NCBI RefSeq assembly: GCF_037975245.1
Contig: NC_092570.1
Location: forward strand, 19,295,418 to 19,359,417
Reading direction: 5' to 3'
DNA length: 64,000 bases
Origin: Apostichopus japonicus
Lineage: Eukaryota; Echinodermata; Holothuroidea; Aspidochirotida; Stichopodidae
The notes under the pieces were generated by a model. The model was not told where the DNA came from and did no database searches. It was given only the letters and a program-made list of their open reading frames with translations. The number at the start of each line of letters is the position of its first letter. Position 1 is the stretch's first letter. Position numbers and translations under genes: made by a program. Positions 10,040 through 21,600 of the stretch are shown here, one piece after another.

Positions 10040-13000
10040 CTGAAAATATACAAAAGAACACAAACAAAAAGAAATGTAGCAAAGACCATGATCATATCGA
10101 CCGCGATGTTACATAATATTCTTCTCGGGGAAAAACTAGAAGCAAACCGTAACTTTAATTGTCAACTTTTCCCTTTTTTTGGAAACTTTTTGTCAGCGGA
10201 AAGCCTCGTCTATTTATTTTTAAGTTCAATTTCTTTTTGTTCCTGAGGACAACCCAGACGTAAGAACATGTATTGTAACAGCAAAACACATCATGTAAAT
10301 CAGTCCATGTGTAACCTCGCTTAACAGCACAATACTAGCATGATGTTATTGGTAACAACAGGGAAAATAAGAAATAATTGAATATTATCATGATATAGAG
10401 TAACTTATTATATATTTCTTCTCTCCATATTCCACATTTGTTTTGGTTCATTAGTCAACTGTGTAACAACAGAAGTAATTTTACTTTACACTACAGTGTG
10501 AACTTGGCTTTGATGAATGGATGATATAGCAGCCGGAGCTGAAAGTAATGGCGCTAGACTGTAATACTTTGAGCAGAGAGAATGAGAGAGAGCTATAGAT
10601 TCAGGTTTTACACTTTCGTTGATGTTACTGGTTGTTGTGTCATTATTGCACATTGGGTTCGATCAATCAATTATACAACAATGACGGTGATAGATTTAAT
10701 TATATATAAATGTTTATTTATATATAAATAAATATATATTTATAAATACAGGCCTTGAAATTCAACTTATTCAGGACAAACGGCATCAAGGCCATCATTA
10801 GGAAAACTACTGTTTACAAGTAATTACATTACAAATCAAAGGTCACAAGTCAAATCTGTTGGAAGTCGTACAGTACAGCCGTTTCAACAACAAAACAATG
10901 AATGCAAAGGCCTTGCTGAACTTCAACACTCGTCCACTGTGACACTATTACCACCCATTTCTTTGCTTGTTCTGAAAGACTGAGGTACAGTAGCACCATC
11001 CAAGGATATGGACCGGACGCTACACAGTCTGACGTCTACAGGTACTGTACATAATGTTTTGTCGCAGATAACCTGTGCTACCAACTTGACCAAGTTAAAG
11101 TTAATACCCATAGTCACTGTTGTAAAGAAAGAAATGGTCTATACAAAGTTGAAAAACGGATACAAAAAGTCAAATCAGTCCAGTGCAGTGACAGACGAGC
11201 AAGCTACGATACATACACAAAGATGTACTGTATAAGAAAGCGCAACGATGCAATCAAATAGGAGAAAAGATTGCGTGAAAGCTTAACTTTGTGGCTAAGA
11301 TAAAAAAAATAAAAAATAAGGTGAATGCTTAACTATGAGGTTTTCATGTCTGACAAATTTATGGTGATGTAAGTTCCATTCTGCTCCCTTGTACAAGTGT
11401 ACTACTGTAATGACCTACGAATATGTAATATGACTTATGAATATGCACCCAGTTGGGACAATTTTTTCTACACTGTAGTGTCATGTCCCGCTTCAGAGCA
11501 CTGGTATCGACAGTACGAGCAGTATGAATATCATGTTTCTATCAGATCAAGGTTGAGAACTGTTTTGTACTGTCGATACCAGTGCTTTGAGAGCATGATA
11601 TTGGAGTACAGTTTAGAGAGGTATTAGCGTTAGGAAATTGTCCCAACTGGCTGGTATATATAATAAATATGTAGTATGTATATTCATAGTTTATTACATA
11701 TTCATAGGAATATGTAATAAACTATGAATATGTAGTATGACCTATGAATATGTACTTAACTATGAATATGTAGTATGACCTATGAATATGTTACTGATCC
11801 ACTATTTGGAAACATGAAGATTGAAAGTTGTGTGGAGCTAAAAACACAAGCCATGAGGTGCCCTGGGATTACTGAAATGTCCTTATTTGAAATATCATGC
11901 TATACTGTACACCTACATGTTACAGACATGTTTATTTTCCTTTTGTGATTGCCATCCCTGCAACGACAAGACCTCCAATTACAACTGCAGCGCCACCAAC
12001 CATCGCCATTCCGAACAGCCCGTCTGAAATGCAAAGAAATTTTTAGGGATTGCCATTTAAATCAATGCAGCCCTTATTATTTGAGGCTATAAAAGCCGAC
12101 AGGTAGGTCAAGTTTGCCAAGAGCAGACCTCTATTAGAGTATCCCTCTAGAAGGTGTAAAGATATGATCTAGATGACTTTAAGTCAGAAATTTTGTCATG
12201 ATATGTTAAAGTCTAAGAAAAAGAAAAAAAACACTTGAGTGCTAATAATGTTTTCACAGCTATTCCTGTTTTCAAAATATTCACCTTTAAAATATGCTAA
12301 ATCTCTTAACTGCTACTTTAAAGTTAAATTGATGATGACATTGTCTCCTCAATGCAAGTTTTAATAATCATGTTAATCCAATGCTTTATAAATTTTAATT
12401 TTTAATTTTAATAGCTCAGCCCAAAACATGTTCTTTTAACTTCATATTAACAACAGAGCACCACTGGATGACATTCAACACCATTGGTTCATTGATAAAT
12501 TATGATACATAGTAAAACATCATTGTCATTCGAAGCCACAAAAGTCCTACGTTCAACCATTGAGTTTTCTGTTGCATCTGAGAAACTGACCTAATGGTCT
12601 TTGTGTTAGACTATATAGTCCAGTCACTTTAATTGATCTACCTCAGCTGGGTCATTCTTAAATACTAAAAGTGTTATTGAACTACAACCTGCACTGATAG
12701 CAGGGTGTCTTTTAACAGTGAGTCTACGACATATCAAAATTAAATTTGTCATGCTTGAATGACAAATCTCTCGAAATGAGAAACAGTGATGGAAGAAAGT
12801 GGTAACACAAGCTGTTTTTTTTCTAATACTGTAAATAACTTCTAGTAAGAAAGGTCTTTGGGGGGGCGGCATCACTCTAGAGCTATTGGCATCAGTTTCC
12901 ATTTTATTAATGATCACAAAACGAGCAGTTTGCAGTATTTATATTAGGAAAAGCAGATTGGAAAGAATATATTTCTAGGAAGATAAAGACAGCAGAGAGA

Positions 13001-16000
13001 TAAAAGAAACAGAATTAAGCTGAGTCTAACAGAGGAGGAGGCAAAACTATACGAAAGTTGTCGTAAAAGAGTCTGGAACCAGCTGCCTGTGGCAGTTTCT
13101 GCCTTGGTCTTCAAAGGTCTCATGAAAACATATTTATTAACTGCGGAGTAATGTTTGTACTTTTTGCTTGGTGTTTAGGCTTGGTGTTTGTTTTTATTGT
13201 GTAGTTTATATTCTGTACAGTGCTGTGATCTTTTGAAGAGGACTCTATCAAATACCTAGTTATAATAATAAATAATAATATTAATAGTATTAGGAACATG
13301 TAATGAGTTCAGGAAAAAAATTCAGTGTGTGCAACATTAGACTACAGGGAAACATGAGCATAAATGTGCACTGATACCTACCATTTAATTATGAATCTTG
13401 CATCATTTGTACATTGTGCAATAATGAGTCGTACTTTACAGTACAGTTAACTGAGGATTATCCTGATCTCTTTATATATATCAAGACCATGGATTATCCT
13501 GATCCAGACCATGGATTATCCCAATCTGGAATCTTCCATTCTTGCAGTACAGTACAGTAAAATGAGGATTATCCTGATCTCTTTTAAATATCCAGACCAT
13601 GGATTATCCCGATCTAGACCAAGGATTATCCCAATCTGGAATTGTTCCATTCTTACAGTACAGTACAGTTAAATAATAACCCCCCATGACTGGACTCTAT
13701 ACACATGGTAATATTCACACACGACTGCCTACCCGATAGGTGGCCGTTTCTGACTTTTCGAGGTATTGACCGTTTGGTCTAGTACAGGATACATTTGTTG
13801 TCTCATAAATTAACTGTAATGTAGGCGCATTCAAAATTTTGGAACCTTTCAAGTCAATTCCAATCACAATTTCATCGTTCTCGATACGATTTTGGGAGAA
13901 GTAAAATCGGTAGATGTAAAGTTTTCAGATACCTTCTCCTTTCACGTCTGAGAATGGTACCTTCAGAGCGTTACAAAATCAATGCATACTTCCACTATAA
14001 GAGTATGGACTCAGAGCAGAGATATCACAAGTAACCTTCCAGCAAATGTAACTTATCAAAACAGCGGCTCATCAACTTTTCTCATACCAGTGCAAACCTC
14101 TGGGAAAATATTCTATTATGATTTTTAAATGTCAGCTCTTCTTGATTTAGAGACGACACACCTACTACTGAAGACATAGCTTCAAGAGGGTTCATATGAT
14201 TATACAGATTAGCTAGACAGAATTTTGGTCATGAATTGGTCATGAAAAACACTTGGAATGCTCTTACGGAAGAGTGTGTCATAAACTCTTCAAAGTTACT
14301 TTTTTTTTACGTCTTTCTCTTGCCTATAATTGATCTGTTTCATATTTTGTACGTATCTTTAATTATCTGCTTCTGTTCTTACCTTTATTCATCTTCTTCT
14401 TTATTAATATCTCTAAATCTTTTGCTTGGTGATTGTTTGGTTCAATCTGTAGCAGTCCTTTTACAAACTGTAGAGCCTTGGTGAAATTCTGGAGAGAAAA
14501 TGTCAAAAATTTATAAAGTCAATTTTTTTAAAGACATCAGGTACAGATGGTACACATATGAGTTTGGATATATAAATTAAAAATAGTGCTCGCTCCAAAC
14601 TTGTCACACCACTCTATCCATGCACAAGAATTTATGTCTCTATCTGGAAGGCCTTTAATAATGGCCGGTAATGGCAGGTGATTGTGTTTTGCAATGTGAT
14701 AACCCATACCACAGAAGGACATGAGATGGAAAAGTATTGCTACAGTAGCTTGCAAGACTGGTGTCACAAACTTTTTATATCAACAATTTGGTCTTGCAAT
14801 AATCATTCTCACATAGCAGATGTCATACATAGGACTGGAGAACTTTTGTCTTTAAAACTTAGCTAACTTTGATACCTTCTGCACATTTCTAGGATCATTA
14901 ATATATAATTATATATGTCTTTTTAATGAACAATCCAATATTGCCTTGTCTGCAAACTGAATGAATCTTACATACATGCACTATGATTGTATAATTGTAT
15001 GTTGTACAAGATGTACGTTACTGGGCTTGGGCATGGATCTTGGGCATGGATCTTGGGCATGGATCTTGGGCATGGATCTTGGGCATTGGCATAGATTTTG
15101 GGCTGGGCATGGATGTTGGGCATGGATGTTGGGCATGGATTTTGAGCTTGGTAGCGGGATAGGGACATGTTTCCCACTCTCCCACACACCCCCATCTTTG
15201 TTTAATATGGAGACTCAAATGGATTGTGTCCACCTCCTTTTGCTTTGGTGTCATTCATAGGGTTAAATGCAGAAAAGATTTCATTAAAAAACTAGTATCA
15301 CCACACAAACAATGAAGAAGTGCCCCCACACTGGTCTTACCCTTTTCTATCAATACCCATTTATATCTTTGGAGTGGAACATTCTGCCCTCCCGTGCTTT
15401 AGACCCATCATTGAGATTTGCGCTAAGCTAGACTACATGTCAGTTTCAATATCCTCCCACCCCAGTTTTTACAGCACATCCATATCATATATTGGGAAGC
15501 TTGATGCCCCTCCCCCCCCCACACCCACCATCTACCCAACCAACCTATCCCCGCAGTTATCAGAAGACTCAAGGGACTAAAACATATCCCTTAGTTGGTT
15601 TAAGAACCATGAGAGAGCTTAGTGCAGCAAATTTGGAGATTACACCTGGCACCTCCTTTGCTCTAGCAATTTTAATGGCAACACTGTTTTTGCTGTAATC
15701 GTAGAACAAGATGAAAAAAAAACAAAACAATATGAGCTCCTCAGTATCTTCCCCTACATTCATTGGTTGAGAAATGTCCAATAACATTCTGTAAACCAAT
15801 CAGAGAATTTGTCAAATAATCAGAACTATTTCAAACGCATTCTCACATGAAAGGTCGTCAGATATTGCCAGTAAATATAATCAGAGGGTTTTTGCTCATT
15901 TGCTCATTCACCAGTTTCTTTTGATAGTACTTAACCAATATCTGGTCATAATTTAGAGGGTCAGGACCTCTACAATACTTTACTTTCTACAATAGTACTA

Positions 16001-18629
16001 CAATAGAACTTCCCTTCATTGATGCTTAAAAATTGAAGGCAAGTACTACCGTTCTTTCATATTACTGACAAACTACATTCAGTGTTCTGCCTACTGAACA
16101 TACCTTCAATCTATAATGGCCTACACCTAGGTAAAATAGACAATCTCTCTGTATCTGTTGGCTTCCACCTTGGAGTAACTCTTCCATCAGGATGGTTCCT
16201 TTCTTGATGTCATTGGTGTAAGCACTCCTGACCAAACACCAGCCATACTCAAACTGTGTTCGTGATGAGACCTTCCCTCTTGCGAGCTCTGAGTTATACG
16301 TTTGTTCAAATCTCTGCAATGTGTAGTAAATTAGAATTTGGTTAATTTATTACAATTATGCTATCTGTCCAATTCCACATTCAAAATTACTTACCTCAAA
16401 TGATCAAGGAACAGGAAATTGTCACCTCCTACAGCACGTTCACTAAACAATAAGTATTACAGACCTTGTAGTTTAGATCTAACACATACTTCAGCCTGTT
16501 TACAGAACTTAAATCAAATGAAACTTCCAATACAGAGTACAAAATATGATGAGATTTATTATCTATTAATATTCCCCACAACACCCCGTTATAGGATCCT
16601 ATTTTTACACAATATTTGTATTGATCAAATATGTAATTTATATTAAGTTAAGCCACACTAGACTATGCAGTCACGACACATTGAGGTTGACAATTTATGT
16701 AATTTACCAATATAGTTACTAAAATGGATACAACAATTAACTATAAAGTGAGTTGTACATTCCCCCCACCCCCAAAAAAAGAAACACAAGATGGTGTACA
16801 ATGTTCAATAAGTAAATACCACTTCAATAATCAAAGGAGTAACGTCTGATTGTTAGGACTATCCAGTTATTGTAACATAAACTGCACAACAGGATTTTAA
16901 GTTTCTGCACTTTTTTAGTTTTTCTCTGGGCTCCTGTGTTGGGACTTAATGAGACTTTTTAGACCAGTCATTTTTGTCTAAATTGTATTAATACTGGTTG
17001 GTTCCAGTGCCATTCTGTCATAGGTACATTCCGCCATACCATTCCGTCACAGGTTTCGAAACCTATGGCGGAATGGTACATTTTAGGAACGGATTTTACA
17101 CAGAAATGTATCCGTAAAACTTTCTTTGATTCGCATGGAGGATAGGTACAGTCCAATGTGACTGTTCGCTGGATAGACTGAAATGTAGTTAACACTAGGG
17201 AATAGATCACACTGTCTTCAAATATAATTAAAATATAGTTGGTTGAATAAATTGAATTAATTTAGGAGTATTTATAGAATACAGGGCCACTCGATTCTAT
17301 CTGAGCATCCGGATGCGCGGATGCTTAGTCTCACCCCAGTACGTATGTGAGTAAAAAATGTCAGAGTCCAAGTTCTTTCTTTTTGAGTTGATGCGCGGAT
17401 GCGGAGTCAAAAATTTCCTAAGTCCTTTTCTAGTACTTCTGTGGTGGAATTTTAGAGGCCGTCGCACATGTACGGATGCCTTTTAAGAACGACACACTAT
17501 TGATGTGGAATATCTTCGTACATATGGGACTTTCAGTATTGGAAATAAGTGATGGTATATGTTGAAACTTTTCGAAAATTATTTAAGTCCATTCCTAGTA
17601 CTCCCGGGATGGATGAGCGGATGCGGAGTCAAAATGAAATACTTGATGGTATATGGGGAAACTTTCCAAAATTATCTAAGTTCTTTCCTAGTACTCCCGT
17701 GGTGGATGCGCGGATGCGCGGATGCAGAGTCAAAATAAAATACGTGATGGAATTTTAGAGGGCGCCATACGTGTACGGACATGTACAGACACACCGCGCA
17801 TCCGGATGCCGGGAAGAGTTAATGAATGGCCCTGTATTCTATAATTGTACCTTAATTTAGACTGATTGTTTATTAAAAGGACCGATTCTGATTGTCGACT
17901 TAAATCACTAGTGTCTGCCGTTTTAATATGTGACAAACAGAGGCAGTTCAAAACTAATGGTAGCCTACCCAATTAGGAAGTCGGTATGTATGTCACAATC
18001 AGAAGTTTGGGGGAAAAATTGCAAGTATGTGGGAAGTTGTTCATACTTATATTTGGTTCCCCCGCCGCCCCGCCCCCCCCCCCAAGGAATAAAAAACAAG
18101 ATGGTGTCCATTGTTCATGAAATCAATACCACATCAAGAATCAAACAAGTAATGTCATAGGCTGACTGTCACTGCCACTAAGTGTCAGTGGGGAACCGTG
18201 TCAGTGTAGGCCTAAGGACTATCCAGTCATTGTATTCACTATGTAACTTAATCTACACAACAGGAGTTTAAGTTTTTGCATTTTATTGTTTTTCTGAGGT
18301 CCTGTGTTGGGACTTTATGAGAATCCTAAGGCCTATCTTTCTATCTAAATTGTTTTGATTAATACTGCTTAAGCCTAGGTATAAATAGGCCTAGAGTAAC
18401 TTTAGTCCTAAAGTAGTTAGGCATAGGCCTTATGTTTCTTGTTACTGTTAGGCCTAGCCTAGGCTTAGGCTAGTTTTACACTGGTTGCGCTGAATAAGAC
18501 TGATCCGGTTAAGCAAAAATTTAATATATTAACTACTAAAATGAATCTGAAACAATGTTTAGCCATTGGTGCCCCAAAATAAACCTTTATTTCTTCAACT
18601 GTCACTGTTTCGTTGATAATTTCCTCCAT
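9918..18629 (-). CDS. FIS1: FIS1, mitochondrial fission 1 protein, with alternative last exons
   Basis: FIS1 is the tail-anchored adaptor on the outer mitochondrial and peroxisomal membranes, with a TPR-like helical bundle facing the cytosol. Coding exons: 18585-18629, 16104-16313, 14383-14488, then either 11932-12023 (4a) or 9918-10039 (4b). All junctions are GT/AG and phases agree. Exon 1 encodes MEEIINETVTVEEIK. Exon 2 contains the family hallmark TQFEYGWCLVRS and FYLGVGHYRLK. Exon 3 contains KALQFVKGLLQIEPNNHQAK. The last exon supplies the Gly/Ala/Val-rich transmembrane tail. Predicted products are 150 aa (4a) and 160 aa (4b), against 152 aa in human. The N-terminus aligns with vertebrate FIS1 without gaps over about 120 residues. 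The 5' UTR was not resolved. Confidence 0.95.
11449..11650. repeat. nested inverted repeat (202-bp foldback)
   Basis: Outer arms at 11449-11464 and 11635-11650 are a perfect 16-bp inverted match (CCAGTTGGGACAATTT). Inner arms at 11497-11516 and 11567-11586 are a perfect 20-bp inverted match around TGGTATCGACAG. The structure is MITE-like, and an RNA copy from either strand would fold into a long hairpin. It lies between the two FIS1 terminal exons. Confidence 0.9.
11690..11790. repeat. tandem 'tatgaatatgtagtatgac' repeat
   Basis: Several copies of an 18-36 bp unit containing TATGAATATGTA(G)TATGAC lie immediately beside the foldback. Similar units occur on its other side at 11405-11445, so the foldback is embedded in a small satellite-like block. 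Confidence 0.7.
11932..12023 (-). CDS. FIS1: FIS1 alternative last exon 4a (proximal)
   Basis: A CAG acceptor precedes 12023. With the G from exon 3 it reads DGLFGMAMVGGAAVV, continues IGGLVVAGMA and ends ITKGK with TAA at 11932-11934. This matches vertebrate FIS1 (DGLVGMAIVGG... then a glycine-rich membrane helix and a short basic tail) in length and sequence, so I take it as the canonical anchor. It is nearest to exon 3 (intron of about 2.36 kb). Confidence 0.93.
12024..14382 (-). other. FIS1 intron 3
   Basis: No coding exon seen. It contains a direct duplication with a period of about 111 bp at 13438-13672. Confidence 0.85.
13438..13672. repeat. tandem duplication, period about 111 bp
   Basis: Two adjacent copies share 'gaggattatcctgatctctt', 'agaccatggattatcc', 'ggattatcccaatctggaat' and end in 'cagtacagtacagt'. 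Each copy also contains shorter internal GGATTATCC(C/T) repeats. Confidence 0.9.
15019..15150. repeat. 13-bp minisatellite (GGGCATGGATCTT)n in FIS1 intron 2
   Basis: Four near-perfect copies of GGGCATGGATCTT are followed by degenerate copies (GGGCATGGATGTT and others). Open frames crossing it on both strands are repeat artefacts. Confidence 0.92.
16757..16995. repeat. intron-1 duplicated block, copy A
   Basis: Shares a series of ordered matches with 18060-18365: a C-rich run, 'acaagatggtgt', 'caataccac/aaataccac', 'ggactatccagt', 'cacaacagga', 'cctgtgttgggact' and 'attaatactg'. The two copies flank the inverted-repeat element at 17274-17842. Copy B carries an insertion of about 50 bp relative to A. 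Confidence 0.8.
17007..17080. repeat. short foldback repeat, copy 1
   Basis: Begins GTGCCATTCTGTCATAGGT. It is centred on a near-perfect hairpin (arms 17038-17056 and 17059-17077, two mismatches, 2-nt loop) with the motif ACCTATGGCGGAATGG. The same termini and motif recur at 54656-54766, so this is a dispersed family. Confidence 0.75.
17274..17842. mobile_element. 569-bp inverted-repeat element (MITE-like)
   Basis: Terminal arms at 17274-17296 and 17821-17842 match as inverted repeats (ATAGAATACAGGGCCA then C/T). Just inside, GCATCCGGATGCGCGG is repeated in perfect inverted orientation near 17306 and 17797. The interior has about three diverged direct copies of a module with 'aagt(c/t)c(a/t)ttcctagtact', 'GGATGCGGAGTCAAAA' and 'GGATGCGCGGATGC'. 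There is no coding content, so it is non-autonomous. It lies in FIS1 intron 1. Confidence 0.8.
18060..18365. repeat. intron-1 duplicated block, copy B
   Basis: Partner of 16757-16995, same orientation. It contains an extra segment with GTGTCAGTG repeats (about 18150-18215) that is absent from copy A. Confidence 0.8.
18585..18629 (-). CDS. FIS1: FIS1 exon 1 (coding part)
   Basis: The ATG at 18627-18629 opens a 15-codon exon followed by a GT donor at 18583-18584. It aligns residue for residue with the vertebrate FIS1 start (M-E-x-x-x-N-E-x-V-x-V-E-[DE]) and joins in phase 0 to RFEQTYN of exon 2. It is too short to be noticed as an open frame. Confidence 0.9.
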
Positions 18630-21600
18630 ATTGGAACAGATTAGATATTTATTTTAACATAGGCTTGGTTTGACTGCTTGGTTTACTTGCGCAGATCGCA
18701 AATGTCGAAGTTAGTTGCAAAAATCGACCCTAACTTCCACACACATTGAAATATTCTAGCACAGTCTAAAACTGGCTGAGATGGCGCTAAACATCAATAT
18801 CAAGAATGAAGTAATCACGAGATACACTATTTTGCAATGTTCATCAGCAATAAAAATAATTTCGTTGGTTACCAGGTTTATTGGCCGTTATTTGGCACAA
18901 TTGGACTAGCCTATATGATTCATGCAGCTGGAAAACCTATCGTTAGACCTAGCCTACACTCTTCAAGTTACTTTCCCTCCTATCAGCAGTTTGAGAACAC
19001 AGTTCTTATAATCTAATAACTCAGTTTGGAACAATTTCATGACCGCAGTATGCAGCCTATTTATTGATTAAGTTTAGTTGCCTTAAACTTGCCAGCTAAA
19101 CCAAGTAACTTATTTGGAATAAAATGGCTTTAAGTTTTATGTTGGCGTCATTTCTTATAGTCGGTCACGATGAGTCCAAATTATTTTAATAGTTCTCGAT
19201 CGCGTAAGCAGCGCTGACGTATTGTACAGATCATGAATGTAATTGATATGTTCAACCACGTGAAACGTCACAGTGTAACATTCCCAAACAACTATTCTAG
19301 AAGTTGCATAACTTTTCTAGGACTCACTGTTCTTCTGTACTGCTCGACCTGTCGTTCAGCCACTCTGACAAAATGAGTCTTTGATATTTCAAGCAATTTT
19401 TCTCTCGCTGTTTTTGCATTAGGTCTTGAATAATGCTTAATGCTTCAATATTATTTGAAAGCTAGATCCTATAACTTCGCATTCATTGTGTCCCTATAGC
19501 ATGTTTAACTATTACCCCCCCCCCCCCATCCCCACCATATAATGTACCAGGACAATAAACAGAACGAAAAAAGTAAGAACAAATCTCTATATAGGAAGGA
19601 AAAATAATAAATCGAACCAATAGCAATCCGCAGTTATCAACCGGAGGTGATGGGTGGGGGAGGGGGCAGTGCTGGATTTATGGGGGAGGGGCAATTGCCA
19701 CAGCCCCTGCCAGTGGAGCCCCCTCTGTACAATAATATAACAATTCAAGGTTTCTTTCTTGATTAAGTTTTCTTTCTTAAATTTGTCATTTGTCTCACCT
19801 AAAAATCTTCTTGTAGTTTTGCTGGCATGTATACTATACTGTATACAGTTTACTTCAGATATATAACTCATTTAACCTCTCTATGTATAACTTGTCAGTT
19901 CCAATTACATACAATGAAGAGACTTTGATATGTAAATTTACCGTGTATTTCAATTTCTGTGTATCAGTGGCCCACCGAACCTGATGTGCCCGCCCCACTG
20001 GTCTAAATCTGACTCTGGGAGAGGGGGGGGGGGGGAGATTGTCTATCCGTTCGAATGAAACAAAAGAGGTACGGTACCGTAAGAGGTTGGAAGCCAGCGG
20101 GTCAAATCCAAATATACATACATATATATATATATATACATACATATAGTAGTGTTAACAATATCTAGTTCTTGTTTATTATCCTATTGTGATTAGTTTT
20201 GTTTGAGTGAAGTTTTTGAAGCTTGTGTTCACGTTGAAAGTATTCATGCAAATAAGGTATCGAACCGATTTATCGCATTCCATGCAGAAACACGACAAAC
20301 ACCAGCCAGGCATACTACACCAAAAATAACAACCTGTTATGCCTCCGACAAGGATATAAGGTCACCTCCTAATGATCCTGTCACATATAGATATGCCAAA
20401 TCATCACTTTTCAAGTACCATAATTTTCAAAGTGGACAAAATTGTCAGACTCGAGTCTGCCGACATTTTACCCGTTTCCCTCCCTTCCATACAACTGTAC
20501 ATACTGTATATAATTATACCGCTCTATATCAATGACTCACTTCAACGATTACATTCTAATCATATTTGTAACATATAAGGAGGAGTTAGTGGACTCTACC
20601 CATCCTAACCATCACAACCCCCACCAGGCCCATCATGTTATCTGTATTATGTCCACAATTAGCGAAAGGGTCATGTATTCCAATATTACACCTATCTGCA
20701 CCCCCCCTCCCCTCAGGCCCATGTTATCTGCAGATATGTCAACAATTAGCAAAAGGATCGTGTATTCCAATGTAGAACCTATCTGGCCACCATCAGGCCC
20801 ATGTAACCTGCAACTATATCTACCATTAACGAAATGGTCTTGTATTGCAATATAGCACCTATCTGCCCCGCTCCTTCTACACCCCCTCCCCGCCTATCAG
20901 GCCCATGTTATCTGTAGATATGTCCACAATTAGCGAACTGAGGGTCATGTATTCCAATATTGCACCTATCTGGCATAATTGAAACACCAGATTTCAGGGA
21001 CAATTACAAAAAAACCGAGGAGGCCCGGTATAATGGGATGGGGTCCATGAACGAAAAAGGATCCATTGTTACGGTACCTTCTCATTACAGTGACCTTTCT
21101 ATTCTTTCGATGGAATATTCAGCTTCGGTTCAAAGTCGTAATTTATGACATGAGCTCTGGTGGGGCGGGACGAGGAACCACCTTCGATTCAAATCTAGAG
21201 GCGGATCAGAAGAGTGGGCCCCGCGCCTCCAATGGCGTAATAGCTGCAAACATAATTGTAATTACTCAAAACAAGGTATATAGTGGAAGAGATTAGCTTA
21301 CTTCGCGAGCAGGCATTACTTTACATGCTATATATGATTCCTTATATGCATCGCTATTTCGTAAATAACTTCGACACGATATTCCGATTACTGGCACTTA
21401 TTCTCGGGCCCGTCTTCCCGGCGAGAAACTCTGGATCCACCACTGAACTCCATTGCAATTCATAACTTATATGGTCCTTTCGATAGCAAGGGCATGATGT
21501 AATCCCCCCCCCCCTACCCAGCTCACGTGGCAAATTGTACTCGACCGCCCTCCCACCCTACCCCCCCCCCCCCCCTCTACCCCCATCATCCCAGCCTATT

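Larger units (their letters stand above)
10040..11931 (-). other. interval between FIS1 last exons 4a and 4b
   Basis: Serves as the 3' UTR/downstream region for 4a transcripts or as intron for 4b transcripts. It holds an AT-rich stretch (10690-10760), an open frame of 64 codons at 10923-11117 (minus) of unknown meaning, the nested foldback at 11449-11650, and tandem 'ctatgaatatgtagtatgac' units at 11680-11790. Minus-strand AATAAA candidates occur at 11690-11695, about 240 nt after the 4a stop, and near 10710. Confidence 0.6.
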
